A stretch of DNA of 64,000 bases from Shimia marina (lineage in GTDB: Bacteria; Pseudomonadota; Alphaproteobacteria; Rhodobacterales; Rhodobacteraceae). Under the pieces are notes generated by a model, which saw only the letters and a program-made list of their open reading frames with translations, was not told the origin of the DNA and ran no database searches. Of this stretch, positions 53,377 to 62,232 are shown one piece after another (within the stretch, counting starts at the first letter, position 1; every line of letters begins with the position of its first letter). The stretch spans positions 63,800 to 127,799 of the forward strand of contig NZ_CYPW01000040.1 in the NCBI RefSeq assembly GCF_001458175.1, given 5' to 3'. A program made the translations under genes and the position numbers.

Positions 53377-53978
53377 GGGTCCTTGCTTTTTCTGATCTGC
53401 ACCGTGCGCGTCATGCGGCAGGCCAATTGGTTGAAATGAGCCGAGATGCCGATCTTGTGATCGGGGCAGGGGACTTCACAAATCATCGCCAAGACTTGTC
53501 CGGAGCGCTGGATCTGATTGCGGATATCAAAGCGCCTATGGTTCTGGTGCCGGGAAACAACGAAAGCGAAGATGAGTTGCGCGCGACTGCGCCTGCGGCG
53601 GTGACAGTGTTGCACGGCGAAGCTTTTGAGTTTGGAGGACTTCAAATCTTTGGCCTTGGCTATGCTGTACCAGAAACGCCGTTTGGAGAATGGTCCTGTG
53701 ATTTGAGCGAAGTCACAGCGGCTGCCATGCTGGAACAGTGCCAGCGTGCCGACATTCTGATCAGCCATTCGCCGCCCAAAGGTGTGGTCGATGTTTCCTC
53801 TGCGGGACAGTCTTTTGGCTCCACCGCAGTGCTCTCCGCCATTGAACGTATCGGTCCTCGGCTTGTGGTCTGTGGCCATATCCATGACAGTTGGGGGCAA
53901 AGCGCGATGGTCGGGCAGAGCCGCGTTGTCAACCTTGGGCCATCGGGCACCTGGTTTGACTTAGAGCCTCTGTCTTGA
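53373..53978 (+). CDS. Metallophosphoesterase
   Basis: 201 aa calcineurin-like fold. FSDLHRA, GAGDFTNH, PGNNE, SHSPPKG and CGHIHDS supply the two-metal ligand set. The start is TTG 53373, overlapping the UDG stop (TTGA), with GGAGGAG upstream, so it is coupled to the UDG gene. The substrate is unknown; such short members are often phosphodiesterases or nucleases. Confidence 0.85.
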   Translation: MRVLAFSDLHRARHAAGQLVEMSRDADLVIGAGDFTNHRQDLSGALDLIADIKAPMVLVPGNNESEDELRATAPAAVTVLHGEAFEFGGLQIFGLGYAVPETPFGEWSCDLSEVTAAAMLEQCQRADILISHSPPKGVVDVSSAGQSFGSTAVLSAIERIGPRLVVCGHIHDSWGQSAMVGQSRVVNLGPSGTWFDLEPLS

Positions 53979-54021
53979 GCCCGCATAGCATCCCATCCGA
54001 CACAGCGCACTTTCAGGAGAG

Positions 54022-54570
54022 ATGACATTGAACCGCATTGATGAAGACAAAGAGTTCATTCCAGTCAGGGTCGCTATCTTGACTGTCAGCGACACGCGGG
54101 GACTGTCAGAAGATCGTTCTGGTGACACGCTTGTGCAACGGGTGGAAGCCGCCGGACATCTGCTGGCCGACCGTAAGATTATTCGGGATGAACGAGACGA
54201 AATTGCCGCGCAACTGCGTGCCTGGTGTGAGGATGAGGCCGTTGATGTGGTGATTTCGACGGGTGGCACAGGACTGACGGGGCGCGACGTGACCGTCGAA
54301 GCGCATCGAGATGTTTATGAGAAAGAGATTGATGCCTTTGGCACTGTCTTCACCATGGTCTCCATGCAGAAAATCGGCACCAGTGCCGTGCAAAGCCGCG
54401 CGACCGGAGGCGTGGCCAATGGGACCTATCTCTTTGCGCTGCCCGGTAGCACGGGGGCCTGCAAAGACGCTTGGGATGAAATCTTAAAATATCAGCTCGA
54501 CTATCGTCACAGGCCGTGCAACTTCGTGGAAATCATGCCGCGGCTGGATGAACATATGCGTCGCAAGTAA
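54022..54570 (+). CDS. moaB: Molybdenum cofactor biosynthesis protein B
   Basis: 182 aa. VAILTVSDTRGLSEDRSGDTL, ISTGGTGLTGRDVT and FALPGSTGACKDAWDEIL are typical of the MoaB/MogA molybdopterin adenylyltransferase fold. It adenylylates molybdopterin before metal insertion, or is an inactive paralog as in some species. AGGAGAG precedes ATG 54022. Not in a larger moa operon here. Confidence 0.9.
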   Translation: MTLNRIDEDKEFIPVRVAILTVSDTRGLSEDRSGDTLVQRVEAAGHLLADRKIIRDERDEIAAQLRAWCEDEAVDVVISTGGTGLTGRDVTVEAHRDVYEKEIDAFGTVFTMVSMQKIGTSAVQSRATGGVANGTYLFALPGSTGACKDAWDEILKYQLDYRHRPCNFVEIMPRLDEHMRRK

Positions 54571-54709
54571 AAGCGTTCCGTTGTTTTGGGGCTGTCCAAA
54601 ATAAATGTGACGGAAATTTATACGCGCTGCGTATCATATGTGTGTTGTCTTGGACATTGAGCGCGGCGTGCGCATTATTGAGCGTGAGCCACGCATGGAG
54701 ACGTAGCCA

Positions 54710-56164
54710 ATGAGATTTTTGCGCCAGAGTTTGACAGGGTTGTTTTTGCTCGCAGTGACCGCTGTGTTTCTGCTGTACGCGGGGCATCTGGTGCACGGCG
54801 CAATTCAAGATCGCTTGGCGCAAGACACAAAAGGTCCTCCTGCGCGCGAGCGGGTATTTTCCGTTAATGTTCAAACCGCCACGCATGGTGCAGAAACGCC
54901 CGAGCTGGTGGCGTTTGGGGAGGTGCAGAGCCGCCGCTCGCTCGAAGTTCGGGCCGCTGCCTCGGGCAGAGTGGTGCAGCTGTCTGAGACCTTTGAAGAT
55001 GGGGCAGAGGTCTCGGTGGGAGAGGTTCTTGTGAAAGTGGATCCGACCAAGGCACGCTATGCTTATGATCGCGTATCCAATGATCTTCTGGATGCACAGG
55101 CCGAACAGAGAGATGCGGATCGTACACTTGTGCTCGCGCAAGACGAGCTTGCCGCAGCACAGGCGCAGTTCGCGTTGCGGCAAAAAGCCTATGACCGGCA
55201 AACGGATTTGCGGGAACGCGGCGTTGGCACGGCCGCAGCAGTGGAGACCGCAGAGCTGGCTCTTGCGGGTGCCCGGCAAGCGGTTTTGTCAAATCGTCGT
55301 GCTCTGGCGCAGGCTGAGGCGCGCGTTGATCAGGCGATAACCCGTTTGGAACGCACAAGTATTCTTTTGGCAGAGGCGCAAAAAGACCTTGATGATACAG
55401 TTATTACTGCTGGCTTCAGCGGTACACTGTCGGAGGTATCGGTGGTCCAAGGGGGGCTTGTGTCGCTGAACGAGCGCCTCGCCACCCTGATTGACCCCAA
55501 TGCTCTTGAAGTGGCGTTTCGGGTATCCACCACACAGTACGCGCGATTGCTGGATAGCAATGATGATCTGCATCGTGCGGAGGTCACCGTTTCGATGGAT
55601 GTGCTTGGCGCGGATTTGTCCTCAACCGGCGTGATTACACGCGATGCCGCAGCTGTAGGAGAGGGGCAGACGGGCCGGGTGCTTTATGCACGATTGGATA
55701 GTGCACGGGGGTTGAAGCCCGGAGACTTTGTCACGGTGCGTGTGAAAGAACCGGAACTTGAAGATGTTGTGCGGTTGCCAGCCTCGGCTCTGAATGCGGC
55801 TGGAGATCTATTGTTCGTGGGTGAGGGCAACCGTCTGCAAAGTTTGAAGGTGCAGCTTGTGCGGCGTCAGGGGGATGAAATTCTTGTGCGCGGGGAAGGG
55901 CTGGCTGGACAACAGATCGTGACCCGGCGCACGCCCCTGCTGGGGGAAGGCATTGCCGTCAAGCCGCTGTCTGCGACCATATCAGAAATTGTGGCACCGG
56001 AGATGGTTGCGTTGAGCGCGGAGGAGCGTGCCAAGTTTGTGGCTGCGATCGAAGCCAACGGGCGCATGCCATCAGACGCCAAGCAACGTATTCTTGAGGC
56101 GCTTGATAAACCCGAAGTGCCTGCGCAGATGGTGGAACGTCTCCGTCATCGAGTGGGGGGCTGA
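54710..56164 (+). CDS. RND efflux periplasmic adaptor (membrane fusion protein)
   Basis: 484 aa. One N-terminal membrane anchor (TGLFLLAVTAVFLLYAG), a lipoyl/barrel-sandwich segment (RSLEVRAAASGRVVQLSETFEDGAEVSVGEVLVKVDP), a long coiled-coil hairpin, and beta-barrel parts as in HlyD/AcrA-type adaptors. It bridges the RND pump to an outer-membrane channel, which is not encoded nearby. 3 nt separate it from the RND pump gene. Confidence 0.88.
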   Translation: MRFLRQSLTGLFLLAVTAVFLLYAGHLVHGAIQDRLAQDTKGPPARERVFSVNVQTATHGAETPELVAFGEVQSRRSLEVRAAASGRVVQLSETFEDGAEVSVGEVLVKVDPTKARYAYDRVSNDLLDAQAEQRDADRTLVLAQDELAAAQAQFALRQKAYDRQTDLRERGVGTAAAVETAELALAGARQAVLSNRRALAQAEARVDQAITRLERTSILLAEAQKDLDDTVITAGFSGTLSEVSVVQGGLVSLNERLATLIDPNALEVAFRVSTTQYARLLDSNDDLHRAEVTVSMDVLGADLSSTGVITRDAAAVGEGQTGRVLYARLDSARGLKPGDFVTVRVKEPELEDVVRLPASALNAAGDLLFVGEGNRLQSLKVQLVRRQGDEILVRGEGLAGQQIVTRRTPLLGEGIAVKPLSATISEIVAPEMVALSAEERAKFVAAIEANGRMPSDAKQRILEALDKPEVPAQMVERLRHRVGG

Positions 56165-56167
56165 CCC

Positions 56168-59100
56168 ATGCGGGAGATTGGAGCACGCGCCACGGGAATT
56201 CTCAGCTATTTCACCCGGCACAGCACTGCGGCCAATCTTCTTCTGGTGATTTTGCTGATTGCGGGCATTGCCGCGATGCCGCGCATGCGCGCGCAGTTTT
56301 TTCCCGATGTTGTAGTCGACAATGTGCGAGTCAACGTGCAGTGGGAAGGCGCCGGAGCCGAAGATGTGGATGCGGCGATTGTGCAGGTTCTTGAGCCTGC
56401 TTTGCTGGCGGTTGAGGGTGTTGAGAGCACGTCTTCACGGTCTACCGAAGGCAATGCTCAACTTACCATGGAGTTTGAGCCCGGTTGGGATATGGCCCGC
56501 GCGACTGACGATGTTCAGGTGGCGGTGGATGCTGTCACAACCCTTCCGCAAGAGGCCGATGACCCTGTTGTGCGCCGTGGCGCATGGCGCGATCGCGTGA
56601 CGGATGTGGTGCTGACTGGACCTGTGAATGTGGATCAGCTGGCGCGCTATGCAGATGAATTTGTAGCACGTCTGTATGCGGAAGGGGTCACGCGGACCAC
56701 CATTCGCGGACTGGCAAAGCGGCAAATTATCATCGAAGCCTCATCCGTTGATTTGATATCACATGATGTCTCTATTGCGGAGATCGCGGATGTGGTGTCC
56801 CAGGAGGTCAATGCAGATCCCGCCGGCGACGTCACTGGGGCATTTGCAAGGGTGCGCACCGGTGTGGAAAAGCGGGCACCTGACGAAATTGCGGCCATTG
56901 TTTTGCGCTCAAATCCCGGTGGCACAAAGCTGACTGTGGAGGATGTCGCCAACATTCGGCTTGAAGGCGTTGATCGTAATCGATCTTATTTTGTCGGTGA
57001 AGATCCAGCCATTTCTATCCGTGTGGATCGATCCAACAGTGGGGACGCCATTGAGATCCAAAGGCAGGTGGAAGCGGTGGTCGCAGAGATGCAGGCCACC
57101 CTGCCACAAGGGGTGCGACTGGAGTTGATCCGTACGCGTGCAGAAGCGATTACGGGGCGGCTTAACCTTTTGGTGGACAATGGCCTGATGGGGCTTGCGC
57201 TTGTGCTTGTGCTGCTTTTTTTGTTTCTCAACGCGCGCACGGCTTTTTGGGTCGCGACCGGCATTCCAACGGCTATGTTCGCGGCCATTGCATTGATGTA
57301 TGCGGCGGGCCTTACGATCAACATGATCTCGCTTTTCGGGCTGATTATTACGCTGGGGATTGTTGTTGATGATGCCATTGTGGTTGGTGAGCATGCAGAC
57401 GCCCGCGCGCGACGGCTCTCCGAGACGCCTTATGTGGCTGCCGAGAATGCCGCGCAGCGGATGGCAATGCCGGTGTTTTCCTCGACGCTGACCACAGTCA
57501 TTGCATTCTTGGGGCTGACGGCAATCGGTGGCCGCTTTGGGGATTTGATCGCAGACATCCCCTTCACGGTGGTCGTCGTTTTGATTGCCTCTTTGGTGGA
57601 GTGTTTCCTGATCTTGCCTCACCACATGGCCCATGCCATCAAACATTCCGCCAAAGAGCATTGGTACGACCTGCCCAGCAAATATGTGAACCGCGGCTTT
57701 CGCTGGGTACGTGAGACTTTGTTTCGTCCTTTCATGCGTTTTGTCATCCTTGCCCGCTACCCTGTGTTGGCGCTGGCGGTGGTTGCTCTAGCATCTCAGG
57801 CGGCCTTGTTTATCAATGGGGATGTGAAATGGCGTTTCTTTAATGCGCCTGAGCGTGGCTCCGTGACGGCCAATTTTGCCATGTTACCAAGTGCCACGCG
57901 AGAAGACAGCCTCGCGATGATGCGTGAAATGCAGCGTGCGACGGAGGAGCTGGGGCAAGAATATGAAGGGCGCTATGGCACCAATCCCCTCGACTATGTG
58001 ATTGCAGAGATCGGTGGCAACTCAGGTCGTGCCCTTCCTGGAGCAGAGTCTCTTGATCCTGACTTGTTGGGGGGCATCGCCATTGAGCTGATCGATGCGG
58101 ATCTTCGGCCCTATTCCAGTTTTGCCTTCGTGGGAGAGCTACAAGATCGCGTCGCGCGCCATCCGCTGGTGGAAACCGTCAGCTTCCGTGGCTGGCGCTC
58201 TGGTCCCGGTGGGGATGCGCTGGACGTGGAGTTCTACGGCGCAGATAGCGAAACGCTGAAGGCCGCCAGTGAGGCTTTGAAAACAGCACTTGAGGAGTTT
58301 GCGGAAGTTTCAGCAGTGGAGGACAATCTCAGCTATGACAAAGAAGAGTTGATTTTGGAACTTACGCCGCAAGGTCGCGCTTTGGGCTTTTCGATTGATG
58401 CGCTGGGCCGTGAGTTGCGCCATCGCCTGAACGGGCTTGAAGCGGCCACCTTCCCAGACGGGCCTCGCAGTGCAGAAATCCGGGTGGAGTTGCCAGAAGG
58501 TGAGCTGACAGCTGATTTTCTGGAAGGCAGTTTGATGCGAACACCTCAGGGCACATATGTGCCTCTGGCGGATGTGGTGACCGTCGAGAGCCGCACAGGA
58601 TTCAGCACGGTGCGACGTGAAAATGGCATACGCCTGATCAATGTAACAGGGGACATTTCCGAAGACGATCCTGCGCGGGCGGAGGCGATTCTGGAACAAT
58701 TGCGTAATGAAATATTGCCTGAGATTGCGAGCGCCAAACAAGTTGAGTGGCGTCTCTCGGGACTTTCCGAGCAGGAGGATGATTTCCTCAAAGACGCGCG
58801 CACGGGTTTGATCCTATGTCTGACTGGGATCTACCTTGTGCTGGCTTGGGTGTTTTCAAGCTGGACACGGCCTGTGGTGGTGATGGCGGTGATCCCCTTT
58901 GGCCTCGTGGGGACGATTTATGGGCACTACATGCATGCCGTGCCGCTCAGCATGTTTACTGTTGTGGGGTTGTTGGGGATGACGGGGATCATCATCAATG
59001 ACAGCATTGTTTTGGTCACGACGATTGATGACTACGCTAAAGAGCGTGGCATTATTCCGTCAATTGTTGACGGAGCGGCAGATCGTTTGCGCCCGGTGTT

Positions 59101-59566
59101 CTTGACCACTGCCACCACTGTGCTTGGCCTTGCGCCCTTGTTGTTTGAGCGCAGCGCGCAGGCTCAGTTCCTCAAGCCTACTGTGATTACTTTGGTCTAT
59201 GGTCTTGGTTTCGGCATGGTGCTTGTGTTGATTGTGGTGCCCGCTCTGATGGCGATTCAGCGAGATGTGGCGCGTCAGGTTCAAGCCTTTGGGCGTGGGC
59301 GGCGTGCCAAACGGCTCAGAGCTCCAATCTGGTTTGCGGGAAGTGCCATGACTCTTTGGGCGGGGGCGACCGTTGGTTGGTTGGTCGTTCAGGGAAACAC
59401 CATGCCTGCGCTCTCTGCATTCCTTCCGGCGTCAGCACGCGAAAGTGCACCGCTTGTGAGTCTCGCCTTGTTTGTTTTAGGGGCGATGATCATTGCCTGC
59501 GTGGCGTACGGTGTGAGTGCTGTAATACTAAGGCGGAAGGCGCGCAGGAGCGCGATTTCAACCTGA
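56168..59566 (+). CDS. RND-family efflux permease (AcrB-like)
   Basis: 1132 aa inner-membrane proton-driven pump. TM1 LLLVILLIAGIAAMPRM and the AcrB-type GLAILLDDAIVVGE-like segment GIVVDDAIVVGEHADARARRL with proton-relay Asp pair are visible; a second half repeats the topology (GLLGMTGIIINDSIVLVTTIDDY). The C-terminus has extra hydrophobic helices beyond the usual 12. The substrate is unknown. Its end overlaps the convergent DsbD-N gene by 9 nt. Confidence 0.9.
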   Translation: MREIGARATGILSYFTRHSTAANLLLVILLIAGIAAMPRMRAQFFPDVVVDNVRVNVQWEGAGAEDVDAAIVQVLEPALLAVEGVESTSSRSTEGNAQLTMEFEPGWDMARATDDVQVAVDAVTTLPQEADDPVVRRGAWRDRVTDVVLTGPVNVDQLARYADEFVARLYAEGVTRTTIRGLAKRQIIIEASSVDLISHDVSIAEIADVVSQEVNADPAGDVTGAFARVRTGVEKRAPDEIAAIVLRSNPGGTKLTVEDVANIRLEGVDRNRSYFVGEDPAISIRVDRSNSGDAIEIQRQVEAVVAEMQATLPQGVRLELIRTRAEAITGRLNLLVDNGLMGLALVLVLLFLFLNARTAFWVATGIPTAMFAAIALMYAAGLTINMISLFGLIITLGIVVDDAIVVGEHADARARRLSETPYVAAENAAQRMAMPVFSSTLTTVIAFLGLTAIGGRFGDLIADIPFTVVVVLIASLVECFLILPHHMAHAIKHSAKEHWYDLPSKYVNRGFRWVRETLFRPFMRFVILARYPVLALAVVALASQAALFINGDVKWRFFNAPERGSVTANFAMLPSATREDSLAMMREMQRATEELGQEYEGRYGTNPLDYVIAEIGGNSGRALPGAESLDPDLLGGIAIELIDADLRPYSSFAFVGELQDRVARHPLVETVSFRGWRSGPGGDALDVEFYGADSETLKAASEALKTALEEFAEVSAVEDNLSYDKEELILELTPQGRALGFSIDALGRELRHRLNGLEAATFPDGPRSAEIRVELPEGELTADFLEGSLMRTPQGTYVPLADVVTVESRTGFSTVRRENGIRLINVTGDISEDDPARAEAILEQLRNEILPEIASAKQVEWRLSGLSEQEDDFLKDARTGLILCLTGIYLVLAWVFSSWTRPVVVMAVIPFGLVGTIYGHYMHAVPLSMFTVVGLLGMTGIIINDSIVLVTTIDDYAKERGIIPSIVDGAADRLRPVFLTTATTVLGLAPLLFERSAQAQFLKPTVITLVYGLGFGMVLVLIVVPALMAIQRDVARQVQAFGRGRRAKRLRAPIWFAGSAMTLWAGATVGWLVVQGNTMPALSAFLPASARESAPLVSLALFVLGAMIIACVAYGVSAVILRRKARRSAIST

Positions 59567-60382
59567 TGAGCATCCTTTGATATCGACAGCATCCCCAGAA
59601 CTGAGCACCGTGAAGCGCAGATCATTGCGGTTCACCATGAAGGAACTTTCGGAAACATGTAGCATTTCGGTTTCCGTCACCAAGGTGTTGCCAGATCTTT
59701 GTGTCGTGCCCTCTGCAATCCAAATTTCTGGATTGGAGGTTTCAATGATGGTCACCTCATCCGCCCCGGCGCGTGGCATGGCAATATGTGCCTTAAGTTT
59801 GACGCCTTGGTCGGTGGGCGACAGGGTGCAGGTCACCGATTTGACACCAGCCTCGTCTGCTGAGAGCGGTTGATCGACCAATGCTGCAGCAATACGCGCA
59901 TCACGCGTGCCTTCGTTTGGCAGCTCCGCTTTGACTTTCAGGCGTTGAGGAACGCAGATGTCGCGACATACACCGATATCAAGCTGTGCTTTCAGACGTA
60001 TCGGCGCGTCTGCCGATTTTGGGGTGATCTCGATCGGTAAGACCAATTCCTCGGAATAGCCAATGGAACGCAATCCATTTTCCCAGAACACGTCGGGAGT
60101 GGGCCAGGCGACTGTGGCGTTGGCCAAGTTTCGGGACCCTTGCCATGATATTTGCGGAGGAATGCCCGCATCGCCGGGCGCGCGCCAATAGGTTTTCCAG
60201 TTCGGATTGAGTGTAATGCGCACAGCAGCTGTATGGGTGCCATCGGCATTGCGCCATCCTGGAAGCACCTCCGCCTGAACCACCTGATCAAAGGACTGTG
60301 CTGACGCAGTAGAGAGCGTTAGCGCGCAGGTCGCTGCGGAAAGTGCGGTGGTGAGCAAAGTGGAGCGTATGGTCATAGGCAT
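59558..60382 (-). CDS. Stand-alone DsbD N-terminal (DsbDN) domain protein
   Basis: 274 aa with signal peptide (LTTALSAATCALTLSTASAQ). PNWKTYWRAPGDAGIPPQ and the Cys pair CRDICVPQ define the DsbD N-domain. No transmembrane domain or C-terminal thioredoxin domain follows, unlike DsbD. It may pass electrons to periplasmic thiol partners from a separate CcdA-like protein (inference). Confidence 0.82.
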   Translation of the reverse strand: MPMTIRSTLLTTALSAATCALTLSTASAQSFDQVVQAEVLPGWRNADGTHTAAVRITLNPNWKTYWRAPGDAGIPPQISWQGSRNLANATVAWPTPDVFWENGLRSIGYSEELVLPIEITPKSADAPIRLKAQLDIGVCRDICVPQRLKVKAELPNEGTRDARIAAALVDQPLSADEAGVKSVTCTLSPTDQGVKLKAHIAMPRAGADEVTIIETSNPEIWIAEGTTQRSGNTLVTETEMLHVSESSFMVNRNDLRFTVLSSGDAVDIKGCSSG

Positions 60383-60526
60383 GACATGAGGGATTTGGCG
60401 CTAAAATCCAACTCACAAATGGGCGAGAACTGCGCGATCAATTGAAACAGATTGCTTACCTCTTGCGCATAGGCTGTGTGCAGCACATGTTGGTGTGATG
60501 CAACAGCGTACGCGCGAGGAGGCCGC

Positions 60527-61111
60527 TTGGATAGCACCGAAGATAGCAGCCAAACTTTGGATTTAACAGGACAATTACTGGTCGCTATGCCCGGTATGTC
60601 GGACCCGAGATTTGCCCATTCCGTGGTGTTTCTCTGTGCCCATTCCGAGGAAGGGGCCATGGGACTGATCGTCAATAAAGCCATCGACGGGGTGAACCTT
60701 GCAGATCTTTTTGAACAGCTGTCCATTACGCCGAAGCATCGTGAGATCCGTTCCAAGCTCTATTTTGGTGGTCCCGTTGAAACGGGGCGTGGGTTTGTTC
60801 TGCACTCTCCTGAATATCAGTCTGGATTGAGCAACCTGCGCGTTGAAGACGATTTTGCCCTGACCACGACGCAGGATATCCTCGATGACATGGCGCAGGA
60901 CCAAGGGCCGACAAAGTCGTTGACCTTACTGGGCTACAGCGGTTGGGGGCCTGGTCAATTGGAGCGGGAACTCGGCGAAAATGGTTGGTTGGTGGCACAA
61001 GCGACGCCGCAACTGATTTTTGAAACTGATACGGCGGACAAATGGGCCGAAGCCCTAAAGAGCATCGGTGTTGATCCTCTGACGCTTAGTGCGGCGGCAG
61101 GGCGGGCCTGA
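60527..61111 (+). CDS. YqgE/AlgH family protein
   Basis: 194 aa. LTGQLLVAMPGMSDPRFAHSVVFLCAHSEEGAMGLIVNKAI is the YqgE signature; LYFGGPVETGRGFVLHS follows. Start is TTG 60527, preceded by AGGAGG; an upstream in-frame ATG at 60476 gives an odd Cys-rich extension. Cytosolic, function not well understood (AlgH affects alginate expression in Pseudomonas). Divergent from the DsbDN gene. Confidence 0.88.
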   Translation: MDSTEDSSQTLDLTGQLLVAMPGMSDPRFAHSVVFLCAHSEEGAMGLIVNKAIDGVNLADLFEQLSITPKHREIRSKLYFGGPVETGRGFVLHSPEYQSGLSNLRVEDDFALTTTQDILDDMAQDQGPTKSLTLLGYSGWGPGQLERELGENGWLVAQATPQLIFETDTADKWAEALKSIGVDPLTLSAAAGRA

Positions 61112-61167
61112 ACGCCGTTAAAATCCGGCGCTTTTAACGCGGGAACGGATTGGCATTGCAAACTGCT

Positions 61168-62115
61168 TTACATGTCTCTCGGTGCCGCTGCGCGTTTGAG
61201 GCGGTCGTTGATTGCGCGCCCTAGGCCTGTATTCGGAATAGGGGACACGGCGATGGGACTGTCGCCTGCGGCGTCCAGCGCGTGCAGGTGCCCAAACAGG
61301 TTGGCTGCGGCTTCTATGAGATCGCCCGAGGCGCTGAGGTTCAGTGCTGCGTTTTTCACATCCCCAAAGCCCAGAAGGCGCTCCTCATTCCGTATCTCTG
61401 TAGCATTCAGACGAACCGCAGCGCCGGGTGCATAGTGAGATAACATTTGTCCCGGTGCTGTTAGTGGATCAGCTTCCTGACGCGTTTCAAGTCCTTGCCC
61501 CAGAGCTTGTTCCAGCGCTTCTTGGGGGAGGCCGCCGGGGCGCAGCAGGGTGGGCTTGCCAAAGGCCCCTAAGATGGTGCTTTCGACGCCAACATCGCAG
61601 GATCTGCCATCCAGCACGGCTTCAATACGCCCAGAAAGGCCATTGATAACATGTGCGGCCTGTGTCGGGCTAATCTTCCCGGAAGGATTGGCGGATGGGG
61701 CAGCCACGGGGCCATCGAAGGCTCTGAGCAGAGCCCGTGCCACGGGATTTGCGGGCACGCGGATTGCCAATGTGGGCAAATTGGCCGTGACGAGAGGGGA
61801 GAGGCCGGAATCAGAGCGCAGTGGCAGAACCAAAGTGAGTGGTCCGGGCCAGAAGGTGCTGCTCAGCCGCTCTGCAAGATCATTCCAAACGACGTAGCGT
61901 TTTGTCGCAGAGACATCGGCAACATGGACGATGAGTGGGTTGAATGTGGGGCGATTTTTCGCCTCAAAAATACGTGCAACTGCTTTATCCTGACGCGCGT
62001 CTGCGCCAAGCCCATATACGGTTTCGGTGGGAAAAGACACCAATCCGCCTGCCTGAAGAATGTTTGCCGCCTGCGTGTAACCCCTTTGATCCGGGGAGAG
62101 GATTTCAGTATGCAC
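61168..62115 (-). CDS. tsaC: L-Threonylcarbamoyladenylate synthase (Sua5 form)
   Basis: 315 aa. YrdC-domain motifs PTETVYGLGADA, FNPLIVHV and APSANPSGKISPTQAAHV, then a C-terminal Sua5 domain (GQMLSHYAPGAAV), so it is the long Sua5/TsaC2 form. It makes the threonylcarbamoyl-AMP used for t6A37 of tRNAs. GTG 62115 has AGGAG 9 nt upstream; the frame continues upstream without RBS and lacks protein character. Confidence 0.92.
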   Translation of the reverse strand: MHTEILSPDQRGYTQAANILQAGGLVSFPTETVYGLGADARQDKAVARIFEAKNRPTFNPLIVHVADVSATKRYVVWNDLAERLSSTFWPGPLTLVLPLRSDSGLSPLVTANLPTLAIRVPANPVARALLRAFDGPVAAPSANPSGKISPTQAAHVINGLSGRIEAVLDGRSCDVGVESTILGAFGKPTLLRPGGLPQEALEQALGQGLETRQEADPLTAPGQMLSHYAPGAAVRLNATEIRNEERLLGFGDVKNAALNLSASGDLIEAAANLFGHLHALDAAGDSPIAVSPIPNTGLGRAINDRLKRAAAPRDM

Positions 62116-62232
62116 GGGCTCGGCTCCTGTGACGCTGCGTTCTTCTATGATAGGGTGCTTGTGACCCTTACCGTAAGGCCAAATGCTGCATACAAGCGCC
62201 AGCACTCAATGCCAAGCCTGCCGGAGAAACAG

